A DNA stretch of 7,472 bases from JBFIHZ01 sp041601535 (GTDB lineage Bacteria; Pseudomonadota; Gammaproteobacteria; Xanthomonadales; SZUA-36): contig JBFIHZ010000198.1 of assembly GCA_041601535.1 (NCBI GenBank), positions 1 through 7,472 of the forward strand, written 5' to 3'. The position numbers and the translations under genes were made by a program. The notes beneath the pieces are model-generated. The model made no database searches, was not told the DNA's origin, and was given only the letters and a program-made list of their open reading frames with translations. This document shows, piece by piece, positions 6,437 through 7,472 of this stretch; the first letter of the stretch is position 1, and the number at the start of each line of letters is the position of its first letter.

Positions 6437-6472
6437 ATGAAAACACCCATGAGGAAACACACCGGTGCCTGA
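6437..6472 (+). CDS. Possible 11-residue leader ORF overlapping the transporter start
   Basis: ATG at 6437 encodes MKTPMRKHTGA and stops at TGA 6470-6472. AAGGGA (6425-6430) sits 6 nt before the ATG, the best-spaced Shine-Dalgarno in the oleD-transporter gap. The ORF overlaps the transporter GTG (6465) by 8 nt in another frame, an arrangement that can couple translation. The sequence cannot show whether the peptide is made; it may be chance. Confidence 0.25.
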   Translation: MKTPMRKHTGA

Positions 6473-7280
6473 GCTCGCCCTGCTGGCCATTGCCATGCTG
6501 ATCACCGGCGTTGTGGCTGGCGTACTGGCGGGTTTGCTGGGTGTGGGCGGTGGCCTGGTCATCGTGCCGATGATGGAGTACGCACTGGGCATTATCGGGG
6601 TGGACGCCTCCATCCGCATGCACATCGCAGTGGCAACCTCGCTGGCCACCATCATTCCCACCTCCATCTCATCTGCACTGGCTCATTTCAGACGCCAGTC
6701 AGTGGATGTGGCGCTGGCCAAAAACTGGGCACTGTGGATATTTCTCGGCGCCCTGGGCGGCGCCTGGGTGGCCAGCCAGGTCCACAGCCGCACGCTGTCG
6801 GCGGTATTTGCCGTGGTGGCCCTGCTGGTGGCGGTCAAAATGATGCTGCCGCTGGATAACGTGCGTTTCAGCCACAGCGTGCCACGCGGCTGGCGTATTA
6901 TCCCGGTGCCCACCTCGATCGGTTTTATTTCCACCATGATGGGTATTGGCGGTGGTTCGCTGACGGTGCCTTCACTGACCTTGCTGGGCGAGCCAATTCA
7001 CCGTGCGGTGGGCACTTCAGCGCTGTTTGGACTGTTGATTGCCCTGCCCGGCACCCTGGGTTTTGTGGTTACCGGCTACGGCAACCCGCTGCTGCCGTTT
7101 GGCAATATCGGATTCGTCAGCCTGGTTGGCCTGGCACTGATCGCACCCACCACGGTATTGACGGCTCCGCTGGGCGCGCGGCTGGCCCATGCCATGCAAA
7201 AACGTCACCTGACCCTGCTGTTCGGCTCCTTCCTGTTACTGGTGGCGATACGCATGATCTACCGCACTGTCCAGGGTTGA
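6465..7280 (+). CDS. TauE/SafE (TSUP) family membrane transporter
   Basis: Integral inner-membrane protein of 271 residues. Characterised or proposed TSUP members move sulfite, sulfoacetate or other small organic or sulfur anions; the substrate here is not predictable. Two internally repeated halves are visible: GVGGGLVIVP (26-35) and GIGGGSLTVP (160-169), each followed by an AVxTS motif (AVATS at 55-59, AVGTS at 181-185). About eight hydrophobic segments are seen, roughly at 3-25, 28-46, 53-74, 88-105, 110-127, 148-170, 183-203 and 214-236, with another at 250-266. The start is GTG 6465, preceded by GAGGA (6451-6455) with 9 nt spacing; a TGA at 6450 closes the frame upstream, so this is the only start that keeps the first membrane helix. 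It lies 39 bp after oleD on the same strand with no terminator seen between, so co-transcription is likely, but TSUP proteins are not known parts of the Ole pathway. Confidence 0.9.
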   Translation: MPELALLAIAMLITGVVAGVLAGLLGVGGGLVIVPMMEYALGIIGVDASIRMHIAVATSLATIIPTSISSALAHFRRQSVDVALAKNWALWIFLGALGGAWVASQVHSRTLSAVFAVVALLVAVKMMLPLDNVRFSHSVPRGWRIIPVPTSIGFISTMMGIGGGSLTVPSLTLLGEPIHRAVGTSALFGLLIALPGTLGFVVTGYGNPLLPFGNIGFVSLVGLALIAPTTVLTAPLGARLAHAMQKRHLTLLFGSFLLLVAIRMIYRTVQG

Positions 7281-7305
7281 TGGACCCGTCCGGTCTTGAT
7301 CAAAA

Positions 7306-7472
7306 CTAGCTGGCATCATCATCGCTGCGCTTCAGCCGGTCCATCGGGCGGCCGCTGAGACGCCGCACCAGCCGCTCCAGCCAGCCATAATCCAGCAAGG
7401 CATGATCACTGGCGGACGCGTCACGGTAGAAGCCGCGGTACTTGTGCTTGACCCAGGCATTGATATCCAGCC
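7306..7472 (-). CDS. Unrecognised protein, C-terminal end only
   Basis: An open minus-strand frame enters from the right edge and ends at TAG (plus 7306-7308), giving 55 residues. The visible part contains AWVKHKYRGFYRD, then DYGWLERLVRRLSG, then a charged tail ending KRSDDDAS. Codon usage is like that of the neighbours and there is no internal stop, so it is probably a real gene. I do not recognise a family. It converges on the transporter gene with 25 bp between their stops, and no clear hairpin-plus-U-run terminator is seen in that gap. Confidence 0.6.
   Translation of the reverse strand, partial: LDINAWVKHKYRGFYRDASASDHALLDYGWLERLVRRLSGRPMDRLKRSDDDAS

Noticed and set aside
7281..7305. 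Possible bidirectional terminator between the transporter and the convergent gene
   Set aside because: Only a 4-bp stem (GGAC/GTCC) with a 2-nt loop is seen and no T-run follows on the plus strand; too weak to call.

Overview
The window is GC-rich, densely coding DNA that looks like a gammaproteobacterial chromosome. Evidence for this is the lipoprotein signal, the PLD-family and TauE/SafE-family genes, frequent GTG starts, and an Ole cluster with separate oleB and oleC genes like those known from Xanthomonas and some marine gammaproteobacteria. The genus cannot be fixed from the sequence alone. There is no RNA gene, insertion sequence or CRISPR array.

Layout. (1) Positions 1-1446, minus strand: a two-gene unit made of a Sfp-type 4'-phosphopantetheinyl transferase followed by a phospholipase-D/cardiolipin-synthase-like lipoprotein that runs off the left edge. 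(2) Positions 1447-1647: a divergent control region of about 200 bp. It holds a candidate promoter on each strand, three copies of TGAATCG, and a perfect 8-bp-stem hairpin in the transferase leader. (3) Positions 1648-6425, plus strand: a complete oleABCD cluster for head-to-head condensation of fatty acyl chains into long-chain olefins. (4) Positions 6465-7280, plus strand: a TauE/SafE (TSUP) membrane transporter 39 bp after oleD and possibly in the same transcript. (5) Positions 7306-7472, minus strand: the C-terminal end of an unrecognised convergent gene.

How the genes work together. OleA condenses two activated fatty acyl chains to a 2-alkyl-3-ketoacid. OleD reduces the keto group with NAD(P)H. 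OleC uses ATP to close the hydroxyacid to a beta-lactone. OleB decarboxylates the beta-lactone to a cis-olefin. All four proteins keep their key catalytic residues. The transferase could load the acyl carrier protein that supplies fatty acyl chains, but adjacency is the only evidence for a link.

The pathway itself is known. The most unusual local features are oleB, which has no ATG, GTG or TTG able to encode its conserved N-terminus (ATC at 2741 is the likely start, or there is a base error), the TGAATCG triplet between the divergent genes, and an 11-codon ORF overlapping the transporter start.
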